Shown piece by piece: positions 41,888 to 43,078 of a DNA stretch of 43,078 bases. Positions within the stretch are counted from its first letter, which is position 1. The number at the start of each line of letters is the position of its first letter. Made by a program: the position numbers and the translations under genes. Origin of the DNA: Planctomycetia bacterium (GTDB lineage Bacteria > Planctomycetota > Planctomycetia > Pirellulales > UBA7805); the NCBI GenBank assembly GCA_021413585.1, contig JAIOQB010000095.1:1-43078 (forward strand), given 5' to 3'. The notes beneath the pieces are model-generated. The model did no database searches, was not told where the DNA came from, and was given only the letters and a program-made list of their open reading frames with translations.

Positions 41888-43078
41888 ATGGACGCGCCCC
41901 TGGCTCGGCAGACCGCTTCAGCAAGCGGCCCGCCGGTCGTGCAGGACACCCCACACCCTCCCTCCATGCTCGAAGAACGAAACGTCAAACTCGATCTGTT
42001 CGCGCTAGCGCTGCTGGCTCTGGTGATCTTTGCCGGGCTGTCGCTCGTCTCGTATCACCGGGCCGATCCGCTCGGGCTCGACGACGCCTCGTCGCTCGTC
42101 TATCCCGCCAGCAAAAGCGTGGACAACATCTGCGGCCGCGGCGGCGCCTGGGTGGCCGACCGCCTGTTGCGCGGCCTCGGCGTCGGCGCCTACTGCCTGG
42201 TGCTCACGCTGGCCGGGCTGGATGTGCTGCTGCTGATGCGCCGGCCGATTCCGCAGCCCGTGCTGAGGGTATTCGGCTGGATCGTGTCGCTGGCCGGGCT
42301 GACCACGCTGGCCTCGATGGCGGTTCCCAGCGTCTGGCCGACATTGTGGAATGGTCCGGAGATCGGCCCGGGCGGCTACCTGGGAGCGGCGGGGCGCGGG
42401 CTGCTGGAGATGAACTTCGCCGCGGCGGGGGCGTATATTCTTACGCTAAGCCTGATCGCCGGCGGATTGTTGCTTTCGACAGACTATCTCTTCGTGCGGC
42501 TGTTCGCCTGGTGCGTCCACAAGCCGGTCACGGTCGCGGTTCGTGCGGGCCGCGCCGTGACCGCTGGGCGCAAGGTGCGTGCCGGCGAAGAGGTGAGCGC
42601 GGCGAAAGAGGGCACGAAACCCGCCACCGGTGCCGACGACGGTTCTGACCTGTCGGTCCGAAAGCCGCCGCCGAGGATGAAGACGAAGAAGAAGTTGACG
42701 AAGACGAATCGGCCGAAGATTCCGACGAGGAATCGGCGGAAGAAGGGGACGAAGCTGCCGACGGAGAAGAATTGGCCGACAATGCCACTCCCGCCAAGCC
42801 GGGCGTAGGCCAGCGGATCGCCGCCGCGCTGCGCTTCCGCGGCAATGGCCAGCGGTCGAATCGCGATGCCGTAATCGAAGAACTCGATGCCGCGGTCGAG
42901 GCGGAAGAACTGCCGGAATACAAACTGCCCGATATCAATCTATTGCTCCCGGGCGAGCAAACAGAATACGCCGAGCAGGAGAAGGACGTCCGCCGCAAGG
43001 CGAAAATCCTGGAGAAGACGTTCGCCAACTTCGGCTTCAACGTCAAAGTCGTCGAAATCGAAACCGGCCCCGTCATCG
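41888..43078 (+). CDS. ftsK: DNA translocase FtsK, N-terminal part, with frameshift (3' partial)
   Basis: The N-terminus has the four-span FtsK_4TM layout: DLFALALLALVIFAGLSLVSY, VGAYCLVLTLAGLDVLLLM, VFGWIVSLAGLTTLASMAV and AGAYILTLSLIAGGLLLSTDY. The starting frame then turns into a Lys/Arg/Pro stretch that stops at 42808. From about 42649 another frame, open to the window end, reads an acidic linker (AEDEDEEEVDEDESAEDSD) and then the conserved FtsK start of the translocase part: YKLPDINLLLPGE, YAEQEKDVRRKAKILEKTF, ANFGFNVKVVEIETGPVI. A minus-one shift between 42649 (after a TGA in the second frame at 42646) and about 42670 joins them. It is either a real disruption or a sequence error. ATG 41888 or 41966 (MLEERNVKLD) could be the start. 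The ATPase domain lies beyond the window. Confidence 0.82.

Overview
The window reads as a chromosome segment of a planctomycete, most likely of the Pirellulales/Pirellula type. The grounds are a very large beta-strand-repeat protein ending in a PEP-CTERM sorting tail, a pseudopilin-like protein with an H-X9-DG motif, an orphan formylmethanofuran:tetrahydromethanopterin formyltransferase next to a folate C1 gene, a membrane-bound Ser/Thr kinase, and the fusion of GAF, HlyD and M50 modules. GC is high and non-ATG starts are common. There are no tRNA, rRNA, CRISPR or IS genes that I can recognise.

Layout. 1-2.6 kb: 3' part of a secreted VWA / secretin-N-like / Gly-rich protein with a good terminator. 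3.0-10.3 kb: a four-gene plus-strand block (SecA-like ATPase without SEC-C tail, GAF-GAF-TM-HlyD, HlyD, PqqD-M50-HlyD) that looks like one export or peptide-processing machine. 10.3-20.2 kb: a small membrane gene, then a pseudopilin with a PA14-like domain, a lipoprotein and a 1993-residue PEP-CTERM protein; the pseudopilin and the PEP-CTERM gene share an identical-spacing promoter-like element. 20.4-24.2 kb: a 58-residue membrane protein, an NtrC-type sigma-54 response regulator and a globin-coupled histidine kinase, with three -24/-12 promoters and inverted repeats placed as enhancers. 24.2-34.8 kb (minus): PAS histidine kinase, a giant kinase-like/DUF4011/helicase/Vsr-like/WGR protein overlapping an M48-like peptidase with a TerB-like tail, then FhcD and 5-formyl-THF cyclo-ligase. 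35.0-37.8 kb (minus): coiled-coil small protein, CopD-like membrane protein, Ser/Thr kinase. 38.1-43.1 kb (plus): MmgE/PrpD protein, unknown membrane protein, TruB, a dispersed hairpin repeat, and the N-terminal half of FtsK with an apparent frameshift, running off the window.

Best candidates for something undescribed: (1) the sigma-54 circuit linking a haem-globin sensor kinase, its divergent regulator and a tiny membrane protein; (2) the M48-TerB plus kinase-like/helicase/WGR pair, which resembles anti-phage helicase-nuclease proteins but seems to have lost the nuclease acidic residues; (3) the SecA-like/HlyD/M50 block. Family assignments are from motif reading only; no searches were run.
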